Assembly: GCF_049897565.1 (NCBI RefSeq)
Contig: NZ_JAFCWM010000009.1
Span: 124,001-188,000 of the forward strand
Length of the DNA: 64,000 bases
Direction: 5' to 3'
From: JAFCUW01 sp049897565
GTDB taxonomy: Bacteria > Pseudomonadota > Gammaproteobacteria > Burkholderiales > Burkholderiaceae_D
Shown in pieces: positions 38,670 to 47,537 of the stretch. How positions within the stretch are numbered: the first letter of the stretch is position 1; each line of letters begins with the position of its first letter. A program made the translations under genes and the position numbers. The notes beneath the pieces are model-generated. The model was not told the origin of the DNA, did not search any database, and saw only the letters and a list, made by a program, of their open reading frames with translations.

Positions 38670-39849
38670 TCTGGTACTTTGTCAGTCCGATGAGCGCTAC
38701 CAGGCAAAAGACGGCACCGGCATAGAATGTGGACGAAGCCCCGAGTCGATCCCAGAGCAGCCCCGCCAGGACGCTCGCGACGAGCATGGCGATGCCACTC
38801 ATCAGGTTGAACACCCCATACGCCGTGCCGCGCAGATCGGCTGGCGCGGTATCCGCAACCATCGTCGCCATCAACCCCTGCGTGATCCCCATGTGCACGC
38901 CCCATAGCGCGACCCCGGCCAACACGACAGCCCAGTGGTCGCTAATGGCCAAAACCAGGTCGGCGGCGATCAAGACGATGAGGCCAAGTGCGAGCAGCTT
39001 GGAATGGCTCATGCGGTCGGAGAGTTTCCCGAATGGATATGCCGACACGGCGTAAACCAGATTCATCGCAACCATCACCAGCGGCACCAGTGCGATGGGG
39101 ATGCCACCTTGTTGAGCGCGCAGGACAAGAAACGCCTCGCTGAACCTGGCCAACGTAAAGACCGCGCCGATTCCGACGACCCACCAGTACGGAGCGTTGA
39201 GGCGTATCAGGTTTTCTCGGCGAATCGGATTGGTGCGTTTGCCCATCTGGTGCTGCTGCGGCTCGCGCACGCCGAACAAAAGCAGGGCAACGGCGAGCAC
39301 ACCAGGGATCACAGCGACCCAGAATACCATCCTGAAATCGTTGGCCCACAGAAGCATCAGGCCGACCGCGAGCAGCGGGCCGATGAATGCGCCTACAGTA
39401 TCGAGGGACTGACGCAGGCCAAAGGCCGCGCCGCGCAAGGTCGGCGGCGCAAGGTCGGCGACCAGTGCATCACGTGGTGCCCCCCGGACGCCTTTACCAA
39501 CCCGGTCCAGCAATCTGGCCGTCAGCACAATGCCGGTCGTATTCGCCACCGCAAAGAGGGGCTTGGTCAGGGCACCCAATGCGTAGCCGAACAACGCCAG
39601 TCCCTTGCGTTTGCCGAGATAGTCGCTCAGCGTCCCCGAGAATACTTTGACGATCAGCGCGGTGGATTCGGCCAGACCTTCGACTATGCCAACCGTGAGG
39701 GCGCTCGCGCCGAGCGCGCCAACCATGAACATCGGCAGCAGGCTATGCACCATTTCCGACGAAATGTCCATCAGCATGCTGACGAAGCCGAGCATCCATA
39801 TCCCGAGAGGAATCTGTTTAAGTGTGCTGCCGATTTGCCTTGTTGTCAT
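38653..39849 (-). CDS. MFS transporter
   Basis: Inner-membrane permease of 398 residues from the ATG at 39849 (MTTRQIGSTLKQIPLGIWML), with GGAGG upstream; an earlier ATG at 39894 adds residues with no support. About twelve hydrophobic segments are visible. The loop 2-3 motif is SGTLSDYLGKRKGLALFGYA, a form of GxLaDrxGrkxxl, and its echo in the second half is PFGKLSDRMSHSKLLALG. The segment RVGKGVRGAPRDALVADLAP is typical of a subgroup often annotated only as MFS. The substrate is unknown. It has no partner in the neighbourhood apart from the small overlapping frame. Confidence 0.9.
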   Translation of the reverse strand: MTTRQIGSTLKQIPLGIWMLGFVSMLMDISSEMVHSLLPMFMVGALGASALTVGIVEGLAESTALIVKVFSGTLSDYLGKRKGLALFGYALGALTKPLFAVANTTGIVLTARLLDRVGKGVRGAPRDALVADLAPPTLRGAAFGLRQSLDTVGAFIGPLLAVGLMLLWANDFRMVFWVAVIPGVLAVALLLFGVREPQQHQMGKRTNPIRRENLIRLNAPYWWVVGIGAVFTLARFSEAFLVLRAQQGGIPIALVPLVMVAMNLVYAVSAYPFGKLSDRMSHSKLLALGLIVLIAADLVLAISDHWAVVLAGVALWGVHMGITQGLMATMVADTAPADLRGTAYGVFNLMSGIAMLVASVLAGLLWDRLGASSTFYAGAVFCLVALIGLTKYQNDAPR

Positions 39850-40190
39850 CGCATTGCGCCTCCGTTCCCAACTGAATAAGACCCAGCCTTGCACATAGAG
39901 TACTGGTGCTTTGCATACTCGGGCAAGAAAATAATCTGATGGATACGGCTCGGCGACAAAGCCGCTTGCGGCGGCACGGTGATTGAAGCATCCGCCGGCG
40001 TCCAGTCACGGTCGCGGCTACAGCGACCAGGGCGCACGAATTGCCTGCAACAAGAACCGGTGTTTTTTGGCCCCTGCTTGCGCCGTGTTCATGGTGTACG
40101 GCCGAATCAACTACAATACGGGTGATGAGGGCGGGTTTTCGTTCCCGGCGCCCGCCAGCTCATGCCACTTATAAAGATCCTATCAGCGCT
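39850..40190. other. intergenic region between divergent MFS and DUF2863 genes
   Basis: 341 bases with no gene. It must hold the promoters of both neighbours. TACAAT at 40112-40117 is a good -10 box for the DUF2863 gene, but the -35 (TTCATG at 40088-40093) is weak. No repeat or RNA gene was recognised. Confidence 0.6.
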
Positions 40191-41456
40191 ATGCGTCGTC
40201 CACCCAAAGACCCCTCCCACAAACTGTCCATTGACAGCCAACGGCTCGTCAGTCTGTCCATGGCCATCGCGCAAGCTGCCAGCCGCGTCGAAGAGCGGTC
40301 CTGGGAGCATCAGCTCGATACGCAGCTGCAGAAACTGCTCAAGACCGGTCACCAGGATACCGTCGACACCGTGCTCAACGCTCTCTTCAAGGACGACCTG
40401 AACGGCTATGACGTACTGATGGAAGCGGTCGAGGCAGTCAGCGAATCGTCCGTCATGGTCGAGATGCACAACGGCGTCGAGACCAGCTGGCAGGCACTGC
40501 TGGTAGCTGCGCCGATCCTGGCCTGGACCCGTTTTTCGATCGGCTCCGGCCCGATTCCGGCCGAGCTGGCAACGACCTTGTCGGCCCACTTCTCGGCCCA
40601 TTTGCTGGCCGAAGGCACGCGCATGGCGATGGCGCCGACGCTGTTTGCGATCGACCAGCTGCCGCGCACCCACGCCGAAACGTACGCCGTCACGCACAAG
40701 CTGGCGCAGGCCGCCTTCAAGGGCAGCGCCATCAAGCCGGCCGCGCGTCCGCCCGAAACGGCGCCATTCCTGGCCGACACGCGCTACCTGCTGATCGCCG
40801 TCGTCGCGCCGCTGGGCGCGCCGCTGTTTCGCTGGCAGGAGCCGCAGCACCAGCTTAATTTTGCCGTCGAGCGTTCCAACGCGCTGGAGCAATGGCGCGA
40901 GCAGGCGATGCCGAACATCGCGCGCCTGCTGCCGGGCTGCGGCATCGAGTTGCTGTTGCCGGAGGCTTACTACGTCGCCTGCCGCGAAGCCGACAAGCTG
41001 ATCCGGCCGGTGTCGATCCGCGCCGCCGTCCATTACCTGACCAACACGCTGGCGGTGGAACCATCCGACCTGCGCGCGGTGGTGGCCGGTTTCGGCGAGG
41101 AAGCGGCCGACGGCCAGATCGACGAGTACCGCGTCGCCTTCACCTTGCGCCAGACGGCCGACGTCATCTACGGCATCGTCTGGCCGCTGTACGGCCAGGA
41201 GGACGAGGACGGCACGCCGGTGGAAGGCCTGATCGGCGCGGGCATCGCCGGCATCGAAGAGCAGAAGGCGCCGCTGGACGAAATCCTGGCGCACCTGAAC
41301 GAGGCCGGCATCACCCACATCAAGAAGCACAGCGAGCACTTCGTCGCCGAGTACTGCGACGACTGCGGCGCACCGCTGTTCGCCGACCCGGCGGGCGAGC
41401 TGGTGCATGCCGAGATGCCGGAAGACACGCCGACCGGCGGCGAGCACTTCCACTAG
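40191..41456 (+). CDS. DUF2863 family protein
   Basis: Cytoplasmic protein of 421 residues from the ATG at 40191 (MRRPPKDPSHKLSIDSQRLV), which is where similarity to the betaproteobacterial DUF2863 family begins. The helical N-terminal half includes AAPILAWTRFSIGSGPIPAE and LFAIDQLPRTHAETYAVTHK. The C-terminal half ends in a small Cys motif (EYCDDCGAPLFADP) that looks like a zinc-ribbon pair with only two cysteines. No function is known. It ends in a strong terminator, so it is its own transcription unit. Confidence 0.9.
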   Translation: MRRPPKDPSHKLSIDSQRLVSLSMAIAQAASRVEERSWEHQLDTQLQKLLKTGHQDTVDTVLNALFKDDLNGYDVLMEAVEAVSESSVMVEMHNGVETSWQALLVAAPILAWTRFSIGSGPIPAELATTLSAHFSAHLLAEGTRMAMAPTLFAIDQLPRTHAETYAVTHKLAQAAFKGSAIKPAARPPETAPFLADTRYLLIAVVAPLGAPLFRWQEPQHQLNFAVERSNALEQWREQAMPNIARLLPGCGIELLLPEAYYVACREADKLIRPVSIRAAVHYLTNTLAVEPSDLRAVVAGFGEEAADGQIDEYRVAFTLRQTADVIYGIVWPLYGQEDEDGTPVEGLIGAGIAGIEEQKAPLDEILAHLNEAGITHIKKHSEHFVAEYCDDCGAPLFADPAGELVHAEMPEDTPTGGEHFH

Positions 41457-41460
41457 AACG

Positions 41461-41485
41461 AAGCCCGGGAAACCGGGCTTTTTTT
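41461..41485 (+). terminator. intrinsic terminator of the DUF2863 gene
   Basis: Stem AAGCCCGG, a GAAA tetraloop and the complement CCGGGCTT, followed by five T. It starts five bases past the stop codon. Confidence 0.9.
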
Positions 41486-41559
41486 CGTCTGCAATACGAG
41501 AACGCCATTGCTCCCGCCGTCAGCTGAGCCGTCATTGCTGCCACTGGCAGAAATGACTG

Positions 41560-41647
41560 CTCGCGAACGCAGGATCCCATTTGCTCGCATCGCCACCAGC
41601 GCAAGCGCCACCACCTTGGCGCGAAATGGGGTCACCGCGTTCGCGAG
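41560..41647. repeat. long imperfect inverted repeat
   Basis: The left arm at 41560-41588 begins CTCGCGAACGC and contains CCCATTT; the right arm at 41619-41647 carries AAATGGGG and ends GCGTTCGCGAG. About 20 of 29 positions pair. The 30-base middle holds a small GGCG-rich hairpin. It fills most of the gap between the DUF2863 terminator and the YbhB gene. The arms do not match the GGTCAGGTCTGAC family. Confidence 0.5.
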
Positions 41648-41664
41648 GACAACGGCGATACCAG

Positions 41665-42132
41665 TCAGCCGCGGTGGTAGGTGCCCATCAGCTCGGCCTG
41701 CGCCAGCACGTGGCCGGCCATCGCGTCCTCCAGCTGCTGCTTGGTTGCCGGCTTCAAATCCGGCAACATCGCATCGAGCGCGTACAGCTTGAAGAAGTAA
41801 CGGTGCCGGCCGATCGGCGGACAAGGCCCGCCGTAGCCCGTGCGCTTCGAGTCGTTCGTGCCTTCCCGCGCGCCGGCCGGCAACTGCCGCGCCCCCTGCT
41901 CCAGTCCAGCAGCGTCGGGCGCAATGTTGTACAGCACCCAGTGAACCCAGGTGCGCTGCGGCGCGGCCGGATTGGGCGCGTCGGGGTCGTCGACGATCAG
42001 CGCCAGACTCTTGCTGCCGGCCGGCACGCCGGACCAGGCAAGCGGCGGCGACAGGTCGTTGCCATCGCAGCTATAGATCGGCGGGATCGGCCCGCCGGCG
42101 TCAAATTCGGTCGAGGTAATTGCAAGTGTCAT
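41665..42132 (-). CDS. YbhB/YbcL family (PEBP-like) protein
   Basis: Phosphatidylethanolamine-binding-protein fold of 155 residues, taken from the ATG at 42132 (MTLAITSTEFDAGGPIPPIY), with GGGAGGATG upstream. Family motifs are SPPLAWSGVPAGSKSLALIV, the DPDAPNPAAPQRTWVHWVLY ligand pocket, and GYGGPCPPIGRHRYFFKLYA. No signal peptide, so it is cytoplasmic. The role of the bacterial members is unknown; the name Raf kinase inhibitor-like comes only from the fold. Confidence 0.92.
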   Translation of the reverse strand: MTLAITSTEFDAGGPIPPIYSCDGNDLSPPLAWSGVPAGSKSLALIVDDPDAPNPAAPQRTWVHWVLYNIAPDAAGLEQGARQLPAGAREGTNDSKRTGYGGPCPPIGRHRYFFKLYALDAMLPDLKPATKQQLEDAMAGHVLAQAELMGTYHRG

Positions 42133-42254
42133 GGCATCCTCCCTTGTTGATTGACGGCGCGCACGCCGATGCCCGCCAGCCATTAATATAATTGTATCGA
42201 TTCGGTAAACAAGCTGTGGTACCGTTGGTATCACTTTTTCGATCGCGAAACAAA

Positions 42255-43855
42255 GTGAGCCAACCGCCCGACGACGAATGCACGGTGCTCGCGACCGGCC
42301 CGAACGCGCCGGGAGCGCCGCGCAATGGCGCCGACAACGCGTTACCGAACGGCACCCGGCTGGGCGAATTCGAGATCACTGGCCTGCTCGGCAAGGGCGG
42401 CTTCGGCATCGTCTATCTCGCCTATGACAGTTCGCTTGACCGCCACGTCGCCCTCAAAGAATACATGCCCTCGGCGTTCGCCGCGCGCACGCAGCAGGCG
42501 CACGTGCGCGTCAACGCCGAACACGACGAGACCTTCCAGGCCGGCCTGCGCAGCTTCGTCAACGAAGCGCCCATTTCGACGATCCGTCGCTGATCAAGGT
42601 GTACCGTTTCTGGGAAGCCAATGGCACCGCCTATATGGTGATGCCCTACTATCACGGGCCGACGCTGAAGGAAGCCCTGATGATGCGTCCGGAGCCACCC
42701 GACGAGGCGTGGCTGAAGCGGCTGCTGGCGCCGCTGCTCGACACGCTGGCCTTGCTGCACGAGCAACAGTGCTTCCACCGCGACATCTCGCCCGACAATA
42801 TCCTGATGCTCGAAGACGGCCGCCCGCTGCTACTCGACTTCGGCGCCGCCCGCCGTGCCATCGCCGGCATGACGCAGGAATTCACCGTCATCTACAAGCA
42901 GAACTACGCGCCGATCGAACAATACGCCGACACGCCGGCCATGCAGCAAGGCGCATGGACCGACTTGTTCGCGCTCGCGGCAGTGGTCCACTTCGCCATC
43001 GCCGGTTGCGCGCCGCCGCCGGCCGTGGCGCGTGTGATGATCGATCCCTATGTGCCGCTGGCCGAGCGCTTCGCCGGCCGCCTCAGTGCGGGTTTCCTGG
43101 CTGCCATCGACCGCGCGCTGTCGGTCCGGCCGGAGCAACGGCCGCAAAGCGCCGCCGAGATGCGCGCGCTGCTGCGGCTGGCCGATCGCCGCCGCGTTGC
43201 GCGGCCCGTCTTGCGCCCGCGCTGGCACTACCTGGCCGCCTGCGCCATCGCCGCAACGGTGATCGCGGCGGTGGTCGCGGCCGCAAGCGGCTATGCAACG
43301 CTGCGCAGCAAGGCGCCGCCGGCGGCACCGCCCGTTGCCGCCGCGCCGTTCGTCCCGGCCGCGGCGCTGCAGCATGTGGTGGCCGGCGCCAGCGCCGATG
43401 TCAACGCCGCGCAGCCGCGCGTTCAGATCGGCCGCGACCGCCTGAACTTTTCGGTGCGCGCATCGCACGACGGCTATCTCTACGTGCAGATGGTCGGCAG
43501 CGAACGCAGCCATTTCTGGCTGCTGTTTCCGAATGCCGTGGACAAGGACAACTTCATCAAGGCTGGACAGACCGTGACGCTGCCGCGCCGCGGCTGGCAC
43601 ATGGGGGTGGATGGCCCGCCGGGCACTGACCGTTTCGTCGCCATCGTGTCGGATGTACCGCGCAACTTTGACGGCGCCGGCCTTGTTGCCGGCGAACTTT
43701 TCTCCGAGTTTCCGATCGCGCGCGCCCGGCAAATGCACCGCAGTTACACCGGCGCGACGCCGCTGTTCGCCGGCACGCCCGACTGCACGGGCAAGCCCGG
43801 GTGTTCGCCTGCATATGGCGCGAGCATGTTTTCTGTTGAAGAGGTTGCGAATTAG
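42255..43855 (+). pseudogene. Ser/Thr protein kinase with DUF4384 domain, frame-shifted
   Basis: The first frame (GTG at 42255, or an ATG at 42192) gives GLLGKGGFGIVYLAYD, the ATP lysine in HVALKEYMPSAFAA, and the helix-C glutamate in RSFVNEA, then fails near 42570. The second frame picks up from HFDDPSLIKVYRFWEANGTA and carries HRDISPDNILML, DFGAARRAIAG, a transmembrane segment (YLAACAIAATVIAAVVAAAS) and a DUF4384 domain (LYVQMVGSERSHFWLLFPNA). The segment between the two, about four residues after NEA in related kinases, is missing: a loss near 10 bases would restore the frame. All kinase motifs are otherwise intact, so the damage is recent or an assembly error. Fifteen codons of uncertain start remain. 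Confidence 0.85.
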
Positions 43856-43937
43856 GTACGCTTCGTTCAGCTAGGTAAATAAGCTTGAATTTTGTGATAA
43901 TTTCAACTGTTGGCAGGTCGCCATTGGATGTGTCACC

Positions 43938-45237
43938 ATGAAATTGATCGTGCGCGTTATTGTGGCTATGCTGATCATGCTGTCGGCAGTTGGCCGCGGC
44001 GCTGCCGAAAAGAAACTGGCCCTGGTCATCGGCAACGCCACCTATGTCAACGCCGTGCCACTGGACAATACCGTCAACGATGCCAACGATGTCTGCGCAG
44101 CGCTGCGCAAGCTCGACTTCGACGTGCTTTGCAAGACGAATCTCGCCACCAAGCGCGAATTCAAAGATGCCATCTTCGAGTTCAGCGGCAGGATCAACGA
44201 CCAGACCATCGCCCTGTTCTACTACGCCGGCCACGGCGTGCAGATCGACGGCCTGAATTATCTGGTGCCGACCGCCGCTGCGATGCGCACCAAAAGCGAC
44301 ATCGAAGACGAGAGCGTGCAGATCAACTATCGGATGAACGAGCTCGAGGGGCGCCACGCGGCCCTCAATATCTTCGTGCTCGACGCCTGCCGCAACAATC
44401 CCTTCATCAACCCGATCCGCGGCTACACGCCCGCACGAGGGCTGGCCTCGCAGCTGTACGCGCCAAGCAACAGCATCATCGCAATGTCGACCGGGTTGGG
44501 CCAGCTCTCGCTCGACGGCACCGGTCGCAACGGCACCTTCACGAAAAATCTGCTGAAATTTCTGCCAACGCCACGCCAGCCGATCGAGGACATGTTCAAG
44601 GCGGCCAGCGGCGACACCAGCGTCGAGGCCAGATCGCTCGGCCATCGCCAGGATCCGCAAGTGACCACGTCGTTTGCCGGCAAGTTCTGCCTGGCCGGCT
44701 GTTCCGACAAGCGGCTGGCCAGCGACGCCGAACTCAATGCCAAAGCGGCGCAACTGGACAAGCTGCAGGTGGCGATCGCGCAGACCCGGGCCAAACAGCA
44801 CGAGCTGGCCGAGCAGACGGCCGCGCTGCTGAAGAAGCAGGCCGAGCTGGACAAGCTCAGGAGCAGCGTCGAGCAAGCCCCGAGCGGCAAGGGCCGCGAC
44901 GCGGTACAGCAGAAAAACGCGATGACCTCGGTCAATGCCGAACTCAGCGCGTCGACGGCCAAGCTGGCCGAGATGGAAAGCATGAAAGCGGCGCTGCTGC
45001 AAAAGCAGCTTGAACTGAGCAAGATCCTCGACACGCTGGCCGTTCAGCAAGCCGGCCGTCAACCTGCAGCTGTCACAGGCGCGTGCCGTCGCGGTGCGCG
45101 ACTACCTGGTCAACAGCAAGCATATCGATGCCGCAAGATTAGACCCGATCGGCAAAGGCGACCAGCACCTGATGAACAAGGCCAATCCGATTGCGGCCGA
45201 GAATCGGCGCGTCACGCTGGTCAATTTGTCGCGGTAG
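43938..45237 (+). pseudogene. caspase-like protease with coiled coil and broken OmpA domain
   Basis: Exported protein: signal peptide (MKLIVRVIVAMLIMLSAVGR), then a C14 caspase-like domain with catalytic His 99 in LFYYAGHGVQIDG and Cys 151 in VLDACRNNPF. A long coiled coil follows at about 263-375 (AELNAKAAQLDKLQVAIAQT). Near 45050 the frame is lost: the reading frame that continues is out of register by one, and gives VNLQLSQARAVAVRDYLV and NPIAAENRRVTLVNLSR, the second half of an OmpA peptidoglycan-binding domain, ending at 45237. The first half of that domain (about 55 residues) is missing, so a deletion joined the two. The upstream kinase has a similar small deletion. Confidence 0.82.
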
Positions 45238-45332
45238 ATCGTCCCGGCAAGTTCGCCCTATACAGACTCCGACGATTGGGGCGGGAACAAGGACCCTACT
45301 TCGGCAGCCGGATATGGGATTTCACTGAACTG

Positions 45333-45812
45333 TCAGATCGGGTTGCCTCGCACATCTTCAGCGTACACGAGAACTTGACGCCGTCGTCCCTTGGGCCAAA
45401 TAGATTCGGTACCTGATGGTCGAAGAATCCACACACTTCGACGCCATTCCAGATGGCCGATAACTTTGCCGGCCTGGTCGTGGTACACCGAGCGCCACGA
45501 CCGCACCGCCTTGTCGCCCCACAGCGCCAGCTGGGTCAGGATGCTGATCACGGCGACGCGGGCGATGATGATTTCCACGCGCTGCGGCAATTCCAGCGTC
45601 AGGCTGCCGGCGTACACGGCGAGCGCGGCGATCACCGGCCAATACGTCGCGTGCAGCACGCGCATCGCGAAATCGTCGAGCCTGGTGGGGGTTCGCCGGG
45701 CGATTACCGCGACATGGCGCACAATAATCATCCTGGCGAGCATGGCGGCCAGGTACAGACCGAGGGCGATGGCGAACGCCATCGTCCATCGGGCCATTGC
45801 ATTGCCGAGCAA
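45333..45812 (-). pseudogene. truncated mechanosensitive channel (MscS-type), N-terminal part only
   Basis: The first 110 residues match the N-terminal membrane region of small MscS-family channels: AIALGLYLAAMLARMIIVRH, then ARRTPTRLDDFAMRVLHATY and SLTLELPQRVEIIIARVAVI. After YHDQAGKVIG the sequence leaves the family; the pore helix and the cytoplasmic cage are absent. The remaining 40 residues to the stop are basic and unrelated to MscS. It lies next to the broken caspase gene and converges with it. Upstream, 45813-45897, nothing is recognised. Confidence 0.65.
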
Positions 45813-45897
45813 CTCGTCTTCGATTGGGCCTTCCCTGACGCTGCAAGAGAAGTTTGACCGCAGGGCCCCCGATAGTTCCTGCCAGCCGTCGCCCGCG

Positions 45898-47049
45898 TCA
45901 GCGTGCGGGAATCGCCTCGATGACGCGGCGGGCGAATTCGGCCGAGTTGCCGGCGTGCCAGCGCCAGACGATCACCAGGTCATGATCCGGCGACACGGTG
46001 ATCGTGTTGCTGCCCGCGCCCAGCGCGCCGTAGGCGTTGGCCGGCAAGCCGGGGAAGTTCTTGCCCTTGGTGTTGAGCCACCACAGGTAGCCGTAGTCGG
46101 GCCCGTGCTCGCTTGGCGCGAGCGCCGCCTTGACGTAGGACGCGGGCAATATCTGCTTGCCTCCCCAGGCGCCGCCGCGCAGCCACAGGTAGCCGAAGCG
46201 CGCCATGTCCGACGAATTGATCCACATGCCGCCGCCCCAGCGGGTGCCGCCGCTGACCGAGGGCGCGCGCTTGCCGCCGAGCTCGACGTAGCTGTTGTGG
46301 TAGGGCACCCACTTCCACGAGGTCGACGCGCCGATCGGTCCCATCACCTCATCGTGGAACACCTCCGGCACCGGCTTGTCCAGCACGCGCAGCAGCGACA
46401 GCGCCATGCGGTTGATGCGCACGTCGTTGTATTCGTAGAACGTGCCCGGCCGCTGCAGCGCCCGCGGCTTGCGCTCGCCCTGGCCGTAAGCGGCGGCGCC
46501 GACAAAGTCGTGCTGCTTGCCCCAGATGGCGCCTTCCCATTCCGACTCCTGCTGCAGGTGCTGGCGCCAGGTCACCGCGGCGTTGCGCGGTGACTCGTAG
46601 CCGCCATCGAGCACGCGCTTGCCCACCGACTCGTCCAGACTAGCAATCTTGCCGTCGCGCTGAGCCACCGCGGCAACCGTCGAGAGCATGCTCTTGGCCA
46701 CCGAATAGGTCGGGTCGACGAACGCCGTGTCGCCGAATTCAGCCACCACGAACCCCTTGTAGATGACCAGGCCGTTGGTGCGCGCACGCCGCGTCGGCAT
46801 CGAACCGAGCAGCGTGCCGAAGGTGGCCTCCTGGTCGGAAAAGTCGAGCGCGCGCGTCGTCTCGTGGTTCCTGGCGTAGCTCACCGCCGCTTCCAGCAGC
46901 GCCGGGTTCAAACCCATCTCGGCCGGCGTCTTCCTGGCCCAGTCACCAGCAGGCGGGAAATACTGCGGCTCGGCAGCCTGCACGGCAATCGGCACCAGCA
47001 CGGCCGCAACACACAGGCGCCAGGCGGCGCGCCGGCACAATGTCATCAT
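45898..47049 (-). CDS. exported serine hydrolase, beta-lactamase class C family
   Basis: Penicillin-binding-fold hydrolase of about 383 residues with an N-terminal signal peptide (MMTLCRRAAWRLCVAAVLVP). The catalytic SxxK is in DPTYSVAKSMLSTVAAVAQR; the YxN motif is FYEYNDVRINRMALSLLRVL; the third motif lies near GALGAGSNTITVSPD. The spacing resembles the 6-aminohexanoate-dimer hydrolase/EstB group more than true AmpC. AAAGAAAG precedes the ATG at 47049; a TTG two codons upstream is also possible. No induction genes (ampR-type) are near, so antibiotic resistance is not suggested. Confidence 0.88.
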   Translation of the reverse strand: MMTLCRRAAWRLCVAAVLVPIAVQAAEPQYFPPAGDWARKTPAEMGLNPALLEAAVSYARNHETTRALDFSDQEATFGTLLGSMPTRRARTNGLVIYKGFVVAEFGDTAFVDPTYSVAKSMLSTVAAVAQRDGKIASLDESVGKRVLDGGYESPRNAAVTWRQHLQQESEWEGAIWGKQHDFVGAAAYGQGERKPRALQRPGTFYEYNDVRINRMALSLLRVLDKPVPEVFHDEVMGPIGASTSWKWVPYHNSYVELGGKRAPSVSGGTRWGGGMWINSSDMARFGYLWLRGGAWGGKQILPASYVKAALAPSEHGPDYGYLWWLNTKGKNFPGLPANAYGALGAGSNTITVSPDHDLVIVWRWHAGNSAEFARRVIEAIPAR

Positions 47050-47070
47050 CTGCAACTTTCTTTGGAATGG

Positions 47071-47535
47071 CTACCAGCTTGAAAACGGATGGCGCACCAG
47101 GTTGGAGTTGTAATAGCGCCGGTCGCCGGTGACGTCGTCGCCGATCCACTCCGGCTTGTCGAACTGCTGGTCTTCGGCGCCGAGTTCGATTTCGGCCAGC
47201 ACCAGGCCCTCGTTGGCGCCGAGGAACTCGTCGACCTCCCAGGTGTTGCCGGCAAAGTCAATGCGGCGGCGGTACTTTTCGACGATCGGTTGCTCGCACA
47301 GGCGTTCGAGCAACTCGTTGGCGTCGGCCAGCGAAATCGGATACTCCCACTCGCCGCGGGTGGCGCCGACGCTCTGGCCCTTGATGGTCATGCAGGCGTG
47401 CTCGCCTTCGACGCGCACCCGCACCACCCGCGCCGGATCGGACGACAGGTAGCCCTGGCGCAGCAGCACCGGCGCACCAAGCGCGCGCCAGCCGTCCGCT
47501 GCGAGCAAGAACTTGCGCTCGATCTCGACGCCCAT
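47071..47535 (-). CDS. CYTH domain protein (triphosphate tunnel enzyme)
   Basis: Protein of 154 residues from the ATG at 47535 (MGVEIERKFLLAADGWRALG). The EIERKFL signature at the N-terminus is the hallmark of CYTH/triphosphate tunnel metalloenzymes. Tunnel-lining charged strands include ARVVRVRVEGEHACMTIKGQ, WEYPISLADANELLERLCEQ and EKYRRRIDFAGNTWEVDEF, ending in LVLAEIELGAED. It is probably an inorganic triphosphatase. Its start lies two bases past the stop of the carboxypeptidase gene upstream, so the pair is translated together. Confidence 0.9.
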   Translation of the reverse strand: MGVEIERKFLLAADGWRALGAPVLLRQGYLSSDPARVVRVRVEGEHACMTIKGQSVGATRGEWEYPISLADANELLERLCEQPIVEKYRRRIDFAGNTWEVDEFLGANEGLVLAEIELGAEDQQFDKPEWIGDDVTGDRRYYNSNLVRHPFSSW

Positions 47536-47537
47536 GA

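Noticed and set aside
45898..47049. Beta-lactam resistance gene
   Set aside because: The serine hydrolase shares the fold of class C beta-lactamases but its spacing fits esterase or oligomer hydrolase members, and no regulator of the ampR type is near.
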